Notes: a model not told the origin generated them from the letters alone. DNA of 62,431 nt from Legionella quateirensis (GCF_001467955.1 NZ_LNYR01000022.1:97303-159733), one strand, 5' to 3'; counted from the first letter of the stretch, positions 26,285 through 36,340 are shown. Numbers and translations are program-made.

Positions 26285-27751
26285 ATGAAAACTTACAAAA
26301 TGTACATTGATGGGAAATTTACTTTAGCCAAATGTGGAGCCACTAGAAACATCTTTGATCCCGGCAATGGAGATTTGATCGCAACAGTGCCGGAAGCAGC
26401 CAAAGAAGATGCAGTTCTTGCTATAAAAGCCGCACGCAGGGCATTTGATGAGGGTAATTGGAGAAAAACACCCGCACTTGAGCGCAGCAAACTTTTATTT
26501 AAAGTTGCTGAATTGATTCGTGCTCATGCTAAACAATTAGCGGAACTGGAAACACGAAACTGTGGAAAGCCTTTGCCGGAGGCTGAGTATGATGTGATCG
26601 ATGCCGCTAATTGTTTTGAGTTTTATGCAGGTTTAGCCACTAAAATCCATGGCGATACCATGTCGGTTCCAGCGAATTCCTTCAGTTATGTACTACGTGA
26701 ACCTATTGGTGTCTGTGGACAAATTATTCCATGGAATTTCCCTTTGCTCATGGCTTCCTGGAAGCTTGCCCCAGCTCTTGCGGCAGGAAATACCTTAGTA
26801 TTAAAACCTTCGGAACTAACGCCACTAACCGCACTGGAATTAATAAAACTGATCGATCAATGTGGATTTCCCGACGGTGTAGTGAATCTCATTACCGGTG
26901 TGGGTTCTGAAGTAGGTGAAGAATTGGCAGTTAATTCAATGGTGGATAAGGTTGCTTTTACTGGCGGTACTGTTACTGGCAGAAAGATCATGCAAGCTGC
27001 TACAGGAAATTTAAAGCGAATATCTTTAGAGCTTGGTGGGAAAAATCCCAATCTTGTTTTTGCAGATTGTGATCTTGAAATGGCGATTGACGGTGCTCTT
27101 TTTGGCGCTTTTGCAAACCAAGGCGAAGTATGTTCCGCAGGCTCTCGCTTGTTGGTTGAACGATCAATTCACAAGAAAATAGTTGAAGGAATGTTGCAAA
27201 AAATTTCCAAAATCAAGCTTGGTCATGGTTTAGATGCAGGGGTAAAAATGGGACCACTGATTTCAGCCATTCATCGTGATAAAGTTGAAAACTGGATCAG
27301 GATTGGGATAGATGAGGGTGCCAAATTGATCTGTGGCGGTAAACGTCCAGCTGGAAGTGAGTTTTCAAAAGGGAATTTTCTTGAGCCGACAATTTTTGAT
27401 GACGTAAAGCCAACGATGCGAATCGCTCGCGAAGAGATATTTGGCCCAGTGCTTACGGTTATTCCTTTTGATACCGAGGAAGAGGCAATCCAAATTGCAA
27501 ATGATACAGAGTATGGATTAGCTGCGGCTGTATGGACTAAGGATATAACTCGAACCCATCGTGTCACGTCTCAACTCCGAGCAGGGATTCTTTGGGTAAA
27601 TACCTATCATCCAACATTTAATGAAATGCCATGGGGCGGCTACAAACAAAGTGGCTCTGGTCGTGAATTAGGATTATATGGGATAGAGGGGTATCTTGAG
27701 ATCAAGCAAGTAAATATAAACCTCGATGAGACACCAATTGGATGGTACTAA
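26285..27751 (+). CDS. NAD(P)-dependent aldehyde dehydrogenase
   Basis: A 488-residue cytosolic enzyme of normal family length. The cofactor Asn motif IIPWNFPLLMASWK lies near residue 147, KPSE near 177, FTGGTVTGRKIM near 225, the general-base Glu in LELGGKNPN near 251, the nucleophilic Cys in GEVCSAGSR near 285, and EIFGPVL near 383. It oxidises an aldehyde to a carboxylate. Closest in feel are betaine-aldehyde, gamma-aminobutyraldehyde and related amino-aldehyde dehydrogenases, an assignment favoured by the coupled class III aminotransferase gene. AAGGTG precedes the ATG. The stop codon TAA shares its last A with the next gene's ATG. Confidence 0.9.
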   Translation: MKTYKMYIDGKFTLAKCGATRNIFDPGNGDLIATVPEAAKEDAVLAIKAARRAFDEGNWRKTPALERSKLLFKVAELIRAHAKQLAELETRNCGKPLPEAEYDVIDAANCFEFYAGLATKIHGDTMSVPANSFSYVLREPIGVCGQIIPWNFPLLMASWKLAPALAAGNTLVLKPSELTPLTALELIKLIDQCGFPDGVVNLITGVGSEVGEELAVNSMVDKVAFTGGTVTGRKIMQAATGNLKRISLELGGKNPNLVFADCDLEMAIDGALFGAFANQGEVCSAGSRLLVERSIHKKIVEGMLQKISKIKLGHGLDAGVKMGPLISAIHRDKVENWIRIGIDEGAKLICGGKRPAGSEFSKGNFLEPTIFDDVKPTMRIAREEIFGPVLTVIPFDTEEEAIQIANDTEYGLAAAVWTKDITRTHRVTSQLRAGILWVNTYHPTFNEMPWGGYKQSGSGRELGLYGIEGYLEIKQVNINLDETPIGWY

Positions 27752-29073
27752 TGATAAAAATTAATATTAAAACACCGATACCAGGGCCAAAATCACAAAA
27801 GTTAATGGAGCAACGTCATAAACATGTCGCAAAGGGGCCATTTCATGTTACTCCTGTCTTCGTTGAAAGAGCGAAAGGTTCATTTATAGAAGATGTCGAT
27901 GGGAATGTATTTCTGGATTTTGCGTCTGGTTTTGGAGTCGTGAATACGGGTCATTGCCCTGATAGTGTAGTAAATGCAATCAAAGATCAGGCGGAACAGT
28001 TCATTCATACAAGTTTTAATATTCTTCCTTATGAGGGATACATTAAAGTCTGCGAACAATTAAATCATCATACTCCTGGGAGTTTTGAAAAAAAAACACT
28101 TCTTTTGAATTCAGGTGCCGAAGCAGTAGAAAATGCGATTAAAATCGCTCGCGCCTACAGTGGCAAACAAGCGGTAATTTGCTTTGATCATGCCTATCAT
28201 GGACGTACTTATATGGCCATGACACTCACCGCTAAAAATAAGCCTTATAAGCATGGATTCGGGCCATTTCTTTCTGAAATCCATCGAGCTCCCTTGCCCT
28301 ATGAGTATCGTTGGAATGGAACACACTGTGTTGAAGAGAGTTTTAATGACTTTACCGATTTGGTTACTTTTCGTGTAGGTGTTGAGAATATCGCGGCAGT
28401 AATATTAGAACCAGTCCTGGGGGAGGGAGGATTTATACCGTTCCCAGTTCCATTTTTGCAAAAACTTCGAGAGTTTTGTACGACAAACAAAATTATTTTA
28501 ATTGCTGATGAGATTCAGACAGGCTTTGGTCGCACAGGAAATTTGTTTGCGATGAACACATTGGGAGTTGTTCCTGATCTTACAATAACAGCGAAAGGGC
28601 TTGGTGGTGGAACGGTGCTCGCTGCAGTAACTGGTCGAGCTGAAATGATGGATGCTGCTATGGTAGGTGGGCTGGGAGGAACTTTTGGAGGAAACCCTAT
28701 CAGTTGTGCAGCGGCTCTTGAAGTCTTTAAAATTTTTGAAGAGGGAAGTATTTTGGACAATGTCGCCAATCTTGCAAAGATCCTTCAGTCCCGTCTTTCT
28801 GGATTTAAAGACACATATAAAGTGGTTGGTGATGTTCGTGGCTTAGGTATGATGCAGGCCATCGAATTAGTAAAGGATAAAAGCACCAAGGAACCCAATA
28901 AAGAAGCTGCTGAGCAATTATCAAAATACTGTTTGGAACACGGATTGGTGATATTAACTTGTGGAACCTATGGAAACGTCATTCGACTTCATATGCCGTT
29001 AACAACGGATACATCCAACTTGGAAATAGGACTTTCGATCATTGATGAAGGGCTTAAACAATTAACTATATAA
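27751..29073 (+). CDS. Class III PLP-dependent aminotransferase (GABA-aminotransferase-like)
   Basis: About 440 residues. It contains NSGAEAVENAIKIAR near 126, HAYHGRTYMAMTLT near 148, the cofactor-binding LIADEIQTGFGRTG near 253 and the Schiff-base Lys in TITAKGLGGG near 283. These are typical of 4-aminobutyrate and ornithine aminotransferases. The start chosen is the ATG whose A is the last base of the upstream stop codon; an ATG nine bases earlier is possible. Either way translation is coupled to the aldehyde dehydrogenase. Together they could convert an amino aldehyde or diamine breakdown product, but the substrate is not visible in the sequence. No transporter or regulator lies beside them. 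Confidence 0.85.
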   Translation: MIKINIKTPIPGPKSQKLMEQRHKHVAKGPFHVTPVFVERAKGSFIEDVDGNVFLDFASGFGVVNTGHCPDSVVNAIKDQAEQFIHTSFNILPYEGYIKVCEQLNHHTPGSFEKKTLLLNSGAEAVENAIKIARAYSGKQAVICFDHAYHGRTYMAMTLTAKNKPYKHGFGPFLSEIHRAPLPYEYRWNGTHCVEESFNDFTDLVTFRVGVENIAAVILEPVLGEGGFIPFPVPFLQKLREFCTTNKIILIADEIQTGFGRTGNLFAMNTLGVVPDLTITAKGLGGGTVLAAVTGRAEMMDAAMVGGLGGTFGGNPISCAAALEVFKIFEEGSILDNVANLAKILQSRLSGFKDTYKVVGDVRGLGMMQAIELVKDKSTKEPNKEAAEQLSKYCLEHGLVILTCGTYGNVIRLHMPLTTDTSNLEIGLSIIDEGLKQLTI

Positions 29074-29200
29074 TTATCGAGCGCTGACTTATTGATAATT
29101 ATTATTAATAAATCGAATAGTGGTTATTATTATCCAATCATTGTAAAATTTAATCATTAAGAATACTATTCAAAAATTTGATACGTATCGGTACTTATTT

Positions 29201-30541
29201 ATGAGTAGTTCATCTCAGCATATTTTAGGTTTATTTGCTCAAGATCCCTCTGCGAAACACATTATTAAATCGTATTGTAAAGAACATTATCCTGCACTGA
29301 TGCTTGATGCCGATATGATGGAGCAATTACTTTGGTTACAGACTAACTCTGTAATAACCAGCCAATCTGATAGTCTGGCTAAGCCCGATCGCCTTAATAT
29401 AGAAGTGAAACGTATTTTGGCTCGTTTAAATTGTCTGCACTTGCTGAGAAGAGAACTTGATAGTGCTATGGATCAAGAACAACGTTGGCAACAATTTGTG
29501 AGTCTCCAATTAGAAGATATCAAATTAACACAAGAGAGTTTTAATAGTTTATCCGAGTTTATAGGCACATTGTCTTTGTCTGAGTATCAATGCCTTGTTG
29601 CAAGTTGTTTTATTACTAAATCGGATAAAGCGGAAGCAAGTGTGCCCACTTCCTTGAAATCGGATTTACCTGTTGATAGTGAGCAATTTATAAGTTACCT
29701 GGTTGCTGAGTGTCCTGAGGTGCTCCCAATTTGTAGACAAATGGACCAACCTACACGTGAATTACTCTCTTTTGTCTTTTATAAAAATTGCCATGCTCGA
29801 CATATGCTCGATATGGAAGGTGGGCACAATATGCTCTTCGCACTTAAGGAAGGAATTGAAAGCAAATCAATCAACCAGGCGAAAATGAACCTTTGGTTTG
29901 CACGCTGGATTATTAATATTGCGGGTATTGACGGGCATATTAAACCTGCTGGTTCAAGTTTTTTGACAGAGCCAATTGCTGGTTGTATTTTTGCATTGAA
30001 AAAAGAATTGGATCAATTATTAACGAATAATGATCATCCTGTGCTTGAACATTATCTGGCTTACCGTGCCAGCAAATTGGGAGTGTCTAACAATTATCTA
30101 GCGGCGCTTGGGGCATTAATGCGTAAAAATACGCCTGAAATTGGGGCGCAAATTCAGGGTTGGTTTAATTCACTATCCAATGAGGAACAACAAGACAAAT
30201 TAAACTTTTTCGAACAGCAATTAAAATTAATCAAAATCACGCCAACCTATAAGCCTACCGTTCTATTAAATTTGCTTGATATGGGTTATTCAGTAACCAG
30301 GTCAGTTGAGATCTTTTCCCGTATTGAAATGGCGGCTCTTCAAGCATGGACTAAAGCGATTGATTCAGATGTTCTTTTGGGTACCATCCCGTTATCTTTC
30401 CGGTTAATTGCATATCGAGAGAACTTGCCAAGGATCATTGATCTGATTGAAGGGGATGCACTTCATTTTGATATCAAAGCTGATGGTTGTTTGGTTGTAG
30501 CTCCCGTGCCAACTCTAACCCTTCAGCCAGGCTACACGTGA
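29201..30541 (+). CDS. Unrecognised helical cytosolic protein
   Basis: A 446-residue protein, largely alpha-helical by composition, with no signal peptide or membrane segment. It begins MSSSSQHILGLFAQD and ends with a short Pro-rich tail. Notable stretches are HARHMLDMEGGHNM near residue 200 and WFARWIINIAGIDGHIKP near 228, both with conserved-looking His and Asp residues. No family is recognised. It follows the aminotransferase by 127 bases with no clear ribosome site, so it may be separate. Its size and lack of a known domain resemble the many Legionella-only proteins, some of which are effectors. Confidence 0.6.
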   Translation: MSSSSQHILGLFAQDPSAKHIIKSYCKEHYPALMLDADMMEQLLWLQTNSVITSQSDSLAKPDRLNIEVKRILARLNCLHLLRRELDSAMDQEQRWQQFVSLQLEDIKLTQESFNSLSEFIGTLSLSEYQCLVASCFITKSDKAEASVPTSLKSDLPVDSEQFISYLVAECPEVLPICRQMDQPTRELLSFVFYKNCHARHMLDMEGGHNMLFALKEGIESKSINQAKMNLWFARWIINIAGIDGHIKPAGSSFLTEPIAGCIFALKKELDQLLTNNDHPVLEHYLAYRASKLGVSNNYLAALGALMRKNTPEIGAQIQGWFNSLSNEEQQDKLNFFEQQLKLIKITPTYKPTVLLNLLDMGYSVTRSVEIFSRIEMAALQAWTKAIDSDVLLGTIPLSFRLIAYRENLPRIIDLIEGDALHFDIKADGCLVVAPVPTLTLQPGYT

Positions 30542-30695
30542 TACACGTGCTGATAAGAAAGTGTAGACTGGTTATCTGTTATTGGTTCTATTTCCATAAG
30601 TTGTGATTATGAGACTTACCTTTGAATGATGCTCTATTTGTTGTGAGGACGTCTTAGAGTCTGGCTCCATTAATTGTACTTAATGATTGTTACAC

Positions 30696-31652
30696 TCAGT
30701 TTAAAGTGGCATAAACAGTAACAAGTCCAGTAATATAATTTCCAGAGTTTTTTCCTTGTATGGGCATCCAGAGTGATGCCAGTATGCCTATTTTCGAGCT
30801 CAGGTTGTACTCAATCCCTGGCAAATAAGAAAAGCTGTATTGATTATCAGAACCTGTCAGAGCCTGTATGCCGGTATGAGTAACTCCTGGAATTCCGGAG
30901 AATGTTGATTTGTTATTATAGATATAATTTAACTCTAAAACTGCTACCCAGTTCTGGGTTAATTGATACTCTATAGCGGTGTCAGCTTGAAATACATATC
31001 CTGTTTTGACTAGACCGTTTGTTCCAAAGCCACCGCCATAAGCATTGAATCCATCGACGTGAACACTGGAAGGGAAGCGGTATGAAAATACGGAGCGATT
31101 GGCAAGATAATGCTGGTTTTTAAACAGATAATATTTTTGGATAACAAGACCTGCTTGCTGGCTGTAAGCCCCAGTTCCGTGTGCATCCAGTCCGTGAAGT
31201 TCTGGTGATAAATCACTATATTTTCCCGTGGGAATGTATTGAGCTAATGTCACTTTTACAAAGGGTTTCCATGAATGAAGTTCACCTTTTAATAATTGTA
31301 TTCCCATTAAGATACGTGAATCTTCAATTCCATCTGAGGATCTATTGAACTGACTTCTTTGATCAAGCGAAACCAGTCCTTGCAGATCCATAAAATCGTT
31401 TAGTCCGTAAAATAGAAAATAATCAGTGCTGGTCTGATGAATGTCTGGTGTATTTATTTTTTTCTTATTGTTGTTAAATGCTCCATAAATATCCGTATAA
31501 AAAACATAAGGTTGAATTGCTATGACCCCTTTTGGGACAGTTTTTCCGGAAATGGCAATAGCGGGTCCAGTAAACCATGGTTCCAAGGCATTTGCTTTGA
31601 AGCAATATAACAATAGCATCCAAAAAAAACAGCCATGTTTTAATTTGTGCAT
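30696..31652 (-). CDS. Outer-membrane beta-barrel protein, transporter-like
   Basis: A 318-residue precursor. The signal peptide (FFWMLLLYCFKANA) is cut near Leu-Glu. The mature protein starts with EPWFTGPAIAISGKTVPKG and alternates strands such as FKPFVKVTLAQYIPTGKY and FSYLPGIEYNLSSKIGILASLWMPI, with a final strand near VTVYATLN. The IPTGKY and family-like pattern resembles barrels of the MetA-pathway/phenol-degradation transporter group, but I am not certain. No operon partner is seen. Confidence 0.6.
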   Translation of the reverse strand: MHKLKHGCFFWMLLLYCFKANALEPWFTGPAIAISGKTVPKGVIAIQPYVFYTDIYGAFNNNKKKINTPDIHQTSTDYFLFYGLNDFMDLQGLVSLDQRSQFNRSSDGIEDSRILMGIQLLKGELHSWKPFVKVTLAQYIPTGKYSDLSPELHGLDAHGTGAYSQQAGLVIQKYYLFKNQHYLANRSVFSYRFPSSVHVDGFNAYGGGFGTNGLVKTGYVFQADTAIEYQLTQNWVAVLELNYIYNNKSTFSGIPGVTHTGIQALTGSDNQYSFSYLPGIEYNLSSKIGILASLWMPIQGKNSGNYITGLVTVYATLN

Positions 31653-31855
31653 GTAATTTCTTATTTAGATCTCAATACACCAATATAAAAAAGAAGATGT
31701 TTTAAATCAAGAATGACAGGGTCGGTATTCATGAACTACGAAGCGCTTCAATAGCGTCAGACTCGAGTATTTCCTTACGAAATTTTGTGGCGAATGAAGT
31801 AAATATAAATCATTTTGTCTATGATCATATAAGAATCCTAAATTAAGAGAGAATC

Positions 31856-32470
31856 ATGGGTGATGATAGATACGTTATGAAATCAGGTTTAGTTGAACAA
31901 TCAAGTAATGATTGGGTAAATAAATTGTATGAGCGTTCACGTAGCGAAACCAAAATGGTTCCCAATCTATTTAAGGTTATGGCAAACGCTCCCGAGGTAT
32001 TGCAAACTTATCTGGATGCGTACACGATGTTTTCTCAATCCTCCGGGTTTACCGCCAAAGAGCAGCAAATTATATTTCTGATCATCAGTTATGAAAATGG
32101 CTGTGATTATTGTCTTGCTGCGCACTCTACGGTAGCAGATTTTACCGCTAAACTTGATCCGGCAATTACGGATGCAATACGCAACGATCTTGCAATTCCA
32201 GATGAAAAATATCGGATTCTTGCTGATTTTACCCGGGAAATGTTATGGACCAGAGGACGCCCATCAGCAGAAAAGGTCGAAGAGTTTCTATTGGCTGGTT
32301 ACACAGAAAAGCAAATTCTGGACATAGTTTTGGCGATTTCGGCAAAAACGTTATCCAATTATACAAACCATTTGTTTAACACTCCTGTGGATCCTGTATT
32401 CAAGGCGCGTGAATTTAAGCTGGTTCAATTTGCGACACGTGTTTTTCAATTGTTTAGCCCCAAAAAATAA
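31856..32470 (+). CDS. AhpD-like carboxymuconolactone decarboxylase
   Basis: A 204-residue protein. Its core, ISYENGCDYCLAAHSTVADF near residue 78, has the CxxC-x3-H motif of AhpD-type alkylhydroperoxidases, in which the two cysteines reduce peroxides. The preceding SGFTAKEQQIIFL and following FTREMLWTRGRPS are typical helices of the family. It has no signal peptide, so it acts in the cytosol. A peroxide-defence role is likely from the motif, not shown by context. Confidence 0.85.
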   Translation: MGDDRYVMKSGLVEQSSNDWVNKLYERSRSETKMVPNLFKVMANAPEVLQTYLDAYTMFSQSSGFTAKEQQIIFLIISYENGCDYCLAAHSTVADFTAKLDPAITDAIRNDLAIPDEKYRILADFTREMLWTRGRPSAEKVEEFLLAGYTEKQILDIVLAISAKTLSNYTNHLFNTPVDPVFKAREFKLVQFATRVFQLFSPKK

Positions 32471-32650
32471 TACCGCCGCGATGCTACGATTAAAAAGGAG
32501 TGTAAAAGTTTGGTAAAATTAACAAGACAGCCAATTATCATTTTTAAACATAGATATACTTGAATTCCTAAAATATGAAAGAAACCACGCTGTTTAGATT
32601 GCGTAGTCTACTTGTCAACAGTGCCCGCACACAGAGCTTTAGAGGTTAAG

Positions 32651-34105
32651 ATGTATAATATAAAGTTAAAAAATAAAGGTGCATTTATACTGGGATTGAT
32701 AGGATTAGTTCCAATAAGTGACATTGCTTTAGCGCAATCACCCTGTCAAAGTGGTATGTCAATTAGCTTTGACTTAACACAGACGCAAAATGCACGTATA
32801 AAAAATGAAAATACTTACATAGTCGTTTTAGGTTTAAACCCTGCTACAAATAAGCATACTTATGTTAAATTTGATAGTGGAAATAAACTGGGGACCTTAG
32901 TTGATATCAACAGTAACACAATAAACGGGAAGGATTTTGGGATCCCTTTATCACAATTAACCCAGGATAATTCTGGTTTTGCAAACGCATGCATTCCACA
33001 TATTACTTCTGCCCGAATATACCTTTCTTTTGGTAATCCATTAGATATACCAACTGATGATAAAACCTTGACTCCAAAACAACCTGATGTGAATAATCCA
33101 CAGACTACTACAAATGGCACCTTATTTGATAAAGTTGAATTTAACTACAGTACAAGTGGTGAAACAGTGATCAATCCAACCGGTGTAGATTTTTTCGCAA
33201 TTCCTTATACCATTAAACAAGGCGGGCATGAGTATGGACATATAGGCGGTTTAGAGGGGGTGATAGCCAATATGAAAACTATAGTATGCGGTGCTTTGGA
33301 TTTATCCCCCGATTCATCTGAATGCGCAACCCAGTGGGAGCAGTCTGAGTGGTCTGGTTTAATTAAGTATAATGAAGAGCATAATTTAATGAGAGTGGAT
33401 GCTCCGGGCAGAGCTGGAAACAGTTTTACAGGTTATTTCGATAATTATTTGAATGCGTTAAGTCAATACTATTCCTCAACTATGAACCGCTCTATAAAAA
33501 TTGATTTAAGTGAATTGAATCAAGGAATCTGGTCTGGTTCGTTCATTCCGAATACTAAAACCTTAGTTTTTAAACAAGATGCTGGTACAAACTTAAAAAC
33601 TTATTCTTATGACCTGAGTTTATCCCAAACCAGTAATTCAATTTTAATGGGTGCCCAAGCACCTTTTAATAATATAGACGCCATTGACTCAACCATTGCT
33701 AGAGATCTTACTTCTGCAGTGGTTTCAGGAATGTTAATGCGTAAAGAAAGCGCCTTTACTGGCAAAGATTTTTTTGATGAGCAGGGCAACCCTGTTTTTA
33801 AAAACAAACAACAAATGCAAAACATAATAGAATTCTATTTTAATAATGTGGATAATTCGGTTGATTACTCACAAAATCAATGTGGCGCAGCTGGGAATGC
33901 CCCATGTGTGAATGTTTATTCTGAAGCGATGCATGCCCTATCTAATGATCAATATATTCAGCATCCGCAGCAGAGTTTTCTTAACTCCTATGCTTTTGCT
34001 TATGATGACTTTCTCGGCATGGATGGTACCAATACCCAAACTGATGCGCTGCCAGCAACCGTTGTTATTGGTGATATGAAAAATCGTAAGATTCCTCATA
34101 TTTAA
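32651..34105 (+). CDS. Secreted GH64 / beta-1,3-glucanase-like protein
   Basis: A 484-residue precursor starting at ATG 32651, preceded by AGAGGTTAAG; the longer open frame from 32612 lacks support. The signal peptide (GAFILGLIGLVPISDIALA) precedes QSPCQSG. The domain KVEFNYSTSGETVINPTGVDFFAIPYTI near residue 165 is the hallmark of GH64 laminaripentaose-producing glucanases and thaumatin-like relatives, and FLNSYAFAYDDFLG near 450 matches the conserved end of the fold. Such enzymes cut beta-1,3-glucan of fungi or algae. Catalytic acidic residues cannot be fixed by eye. The protein probably leaves by a type II route, as Legionella hydrolases often do. Confidence 0.75.
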   Translation: MYNIKLKNKGAFILGLIGLVPISDIALAQSPCQSGMSISFDLTQTQNARIKNENTYIVVLGLNPATNKHTYVKFDSGNKLGTLVDINSNTINGKDFGIPLSQLTQDNSGFANACIPHITSARIYLSFGNPLDIPTDDKTLTPKQPDVNNPQTTTNGTLFDKVEFNYSTSGETVINPTGVDFFAIPYTIKQGGHEYGHIGGLEGVIANMKTIVCGALDLSPDSSECATQWEQSEWSGLIKYNEEHNLMRVDAPGRAGNSFTGYFDNYLNALSQYYSSTMNRSIKIDLSELNQGIWSGSFIPNTKTLVFKQDAGTNLKTYSYDLSLSQTSNSILMGAQAPFNNIDAIDSTIARDLTSAVVSGMLMRKESAFTGKDFFDEQGNPVFKNKQQMQNIIEFYFNNVDNSVDYSQNQCGAAGNAPCVNVYSEAMHALSNDQYIQHPQQSFLNSYAFAYDDFLGMDGTNTQTDALPATVVIGDMKNRKIPHI

Positions 34106-34370
34106 TCACTTTCTTCTAGGACTAAGGGATAACACCTGATAATTATGATCTTCCAGGAGTGAAATAATTAGTGTTCCAGAATTGAACTTGAATTGGGTAG
34201 GGATAGTATTTATGGCATCCTGTATGGAGTTTCAACAAGCTTATTGTCAGAAAAAAGGGTACTGACAATAAGCGCAAAAACAGAGTAACAGCTCAAACTC
34301 ATTCAAGCTCAGTGTCTTTTATCCAAAGACAATTCAGGTCAATTCACTCCACCGATATACAAAAAATGGA
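34106..34370. other. Intergenic region with a perfect hairpin
   Basis: Between two convergent genes. Bases 34239-34273 form a 12-bp stem, GCTTATTGTCAG / CTGACAATAAGC, around an 11-base loop. There is no T-run on either side, so whether it ends transcription is uncertain. Confidence 0.5.
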
Positions 34371-35243
34371 TCAATAATAACCAGGCGGTTTATAACCTGC
34401 ATCAACTTTGGGATCTACATCTTTTAGCAAATCAGGAAATTTCGCTTTTAATTTTCTAATCACATCATTGAAGGAGTTAGGGCCTTTTTCCTGAGCATCA
34501 CCAAATCGTGTTAACTCTTGCAGTAGCTCATAAGTGGGGTGAATTATTACCTCATCTCTATATCGAGGCTTATTAAGATAAGCTTTTCTTGATATCTCAC
34601 CTATTTCTGTAAGGGTAGAAGCCTTCATCAGGCTATTGTAATGTACGGGATTTTTTTTAACCCCCAACATACCCACTACACGATTGGCAAGTAATATCGA
34701 AATTATTTCGTGAATTTTATGCACTTCAGGAGAAATAATGAAACCATATTTTAAATCAATTTTTGTAGTTGCTTTTGCCTGAAAATCATCATAAAAAGAC
34801 AATTCCCCATTCTTTTTATACGTAATATATAATCGTTCACCTGGGTGGATGATATGAAAAGTTTTATCAAACTTCACATTATAAATACTTTCAACTTTAT
34901 CAATAAAATGATCAATATTTCCCACACCATACTCTATTAGCGCGCTATTCGGAGCAACCAAATACAAACTGAACTCCGAAGTAATAATCGAACAAGACAA
35001 ATCACGGGCTGTCGGGATATTACTTGCAGCATTCATATGAAACATATATTGGTTTTGCGGATCATTTTTGCTGACAGCAATGACGACATGACATCCCATT
35101 ACAGCGCCGGATAATGCCTTGTCTCGAACTTCCTGCCGTCCCATTCGTTCTTCAACAACCTCTGTTTTAAATCGATTCTTTTCTTTTCCTCCCGTAAGGT
35201 GAATTTCAACAAGCTCTTCTTTCTTACGCATATTAGCAGCCAT
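34371..35243 (-). CDS. Unrecognised protein with a CheD/CNF-like Cys-His pattern
   Basis: About 290 residues, no signal peptide. AGGAGGT stands one base before the first ATG (35249) and seven before the next in-frame ATG (35243), so the second is the preferred start. Near residue 50 the segment LSGAVMGCHVVIAV is followed 18 residues after the Cys by FHMNAAS. A Cys in a small strand and a His 12-18 residues later are the catalytic pair in CNF1, BLF1 and CheD glutamine deamidases. The resemblance is local and no family is firmly recognised. The C-terminal half is helical and Lys-rich and ends VDAGYKPPGYY. An effector role is possible but unproven. Confidence 0.5.
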   Translation of the reverse strand: MAANMRKKEELVEIHLTGGKEKNRFKTEVVEERMGRQEVRDKALSGAVMGCHVVIAVSKNDPQNQYMFHMNAASNIPTARDLSCSIITSEFSLYLVAPNSALIEYGVGNIDHFIDKVESIYNVKFDKTFHIIHPGERLYITYKKNGELSFYDDFQAKATTKIDLKYGFIISPEVHKIHEIISILLANRVVGMLGVKKNPVHYNSLMKASTLTEIGEISRKAYLNKPRYRDEVIIHPTYELLQELTRFGDAQEKGPNSFNDVIRKLKAKFPDLLKDVDPKVDAGYKPPGYY

Positions 35244-35555
35244 AGACATACCTCCTGAATTTTAATTGCTATAGTAACAAAGAATAAACGCTTCTGGTAA
35301 ATTCCAACCACACTTCCATAAGGTTGAGCAATTATTCGAGCAAGTTTAAAAAGCAGGTATTGAAATCACCAGACTCTGTTCATTTAGTCATTGCACTTTC
35401 TAATGATTTCGCTTTAGGATAGTTATGTCTCAAGCCTGATGGATTTTTGGGAATCGGTGTTTAATAAAGAAAATCAGGGTTTGAACTAATATCCCTTTTG
35501 TAGATTTGGAATTTAAGGGTTAAATGATTGATTAACTGATAAACAAGGAGCGTTT
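35244..35555. other. Intergenic region, divergent upstream sequence
   Basis: About 310 AT-rich bases between two divergent genes, ending in AAGGAG before the GTG at 35556. I see no repeat or stable hairpin. Confidence 0.4.
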
Positions 35556-36185
35556 GTGAGTTTAACCAAAGCCAAGGTTATCGACTATTTGTTACATGTG
35601 AATTCTTTAAAAGTAATTGATAATCATCAAGTCAAGGATGACAAAGGTAATAAGACGGGTCAAACAACGTTAGCTATTCAAATTGGACAAGAATGGATTA
35701 ACGAGATCCTGGATCAGGACTGTATGTCGGGACATAATAGAATAACAGAGAATGAACGGGACGCATTAATTGCTTTGCGAGAAGCCATAGACAGCTTACC
35801 AACTTCAATGAGTATCTCATCGTTGATGTCAATAATGGATTTGGATGGCATACAAAATAAATTGTTTGAATCAATTACCATTTACATAGCAAGTATTACT
35901 CAAGTTGAAGAACATAAGACTTTGTTAAAAGCAGTTGTTCTGGTGCTTAAAATTATTGAATATGATTTGAGTAAAAAAGAAGGACCAATAACTATAGGAT
36001 ACGGATTTTTCAGTATGGTTGTTTTATCTGATGAACAAAGAAAAGCGAATCATACCAAGATAAAAGAAATTCGGACTAATATTATACAAAAATTTGACTC
36101 ATGTTATGAGCCAGAGCAGACGTGTTCAACGAGCATGGACCTTTTGAAGGAATCATTCGCGTGTCTTCAGCTGGGTTATAAATAA
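35556..36185 (+). CDS. Unrecognised cytosolic helical protein
   Basis: A 209-residue protein starting with GTG; AAGGAG is five bases upstream. No signal peptide, no transmembrane segment and no recognised domain. The N-terminal MSLTKAKVIDYLLHVNSL and later LLKAVVLVLKIIEYDL look like amphipathic helices. Three cysteines occur in the last 40 residues. It is divergent from the Cys-His protein and convergent with the 14-repeat secreted protein. Nothing in the sequence suggests a function. Confidence 0.6.
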   Translation: MSLTKAKVIDYLLHVNSLKVIDNHQVKDDKGNKTGQTTLAIQIGQEWINEILDQDCMSGHNRITENERDALIALREAIDSLPTSMSISSLMSIMDLDGIQNKLFESITIYIASITQVEEHKTLLKAVVLVLKIIEYDLSKKEGPITIGYGFFSMVVLSDEQRKANHTKIKEIRTNIIQKFDSCYEPEQTCSTSMDLLKESFACLQLGYK

Positions 36186-36271
36186 TAGTACTTTGTGTTG
36201 CTTAGCAGATAGTGAATTGCAATCAGTTCAAAATGATTAAATAATTTGGTTGTATTGCTTGCAGCAAGATA

Positions 36272-36298
36272 AGTTCATCCCCTTTTCGGGGATGAACT
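36272..36298. terminator. Hairpin between convergent genes, probable terminator
   Basis: Perfect 11-bp stem AGTTCATCCCC / GGGGATGAACT with loop TTTTC. It lies between the genes ending at 36185 (plus) and 36341 (minus), the usual place for a shared bidirectional terminator. Flanking T-runs are weak on both sides. Confidence 0.5.
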
Positions 36299-36340
36299 GG
36301 TGTTAAGCATCCGTCTTGATATGGATGATTTAGTTGATAT

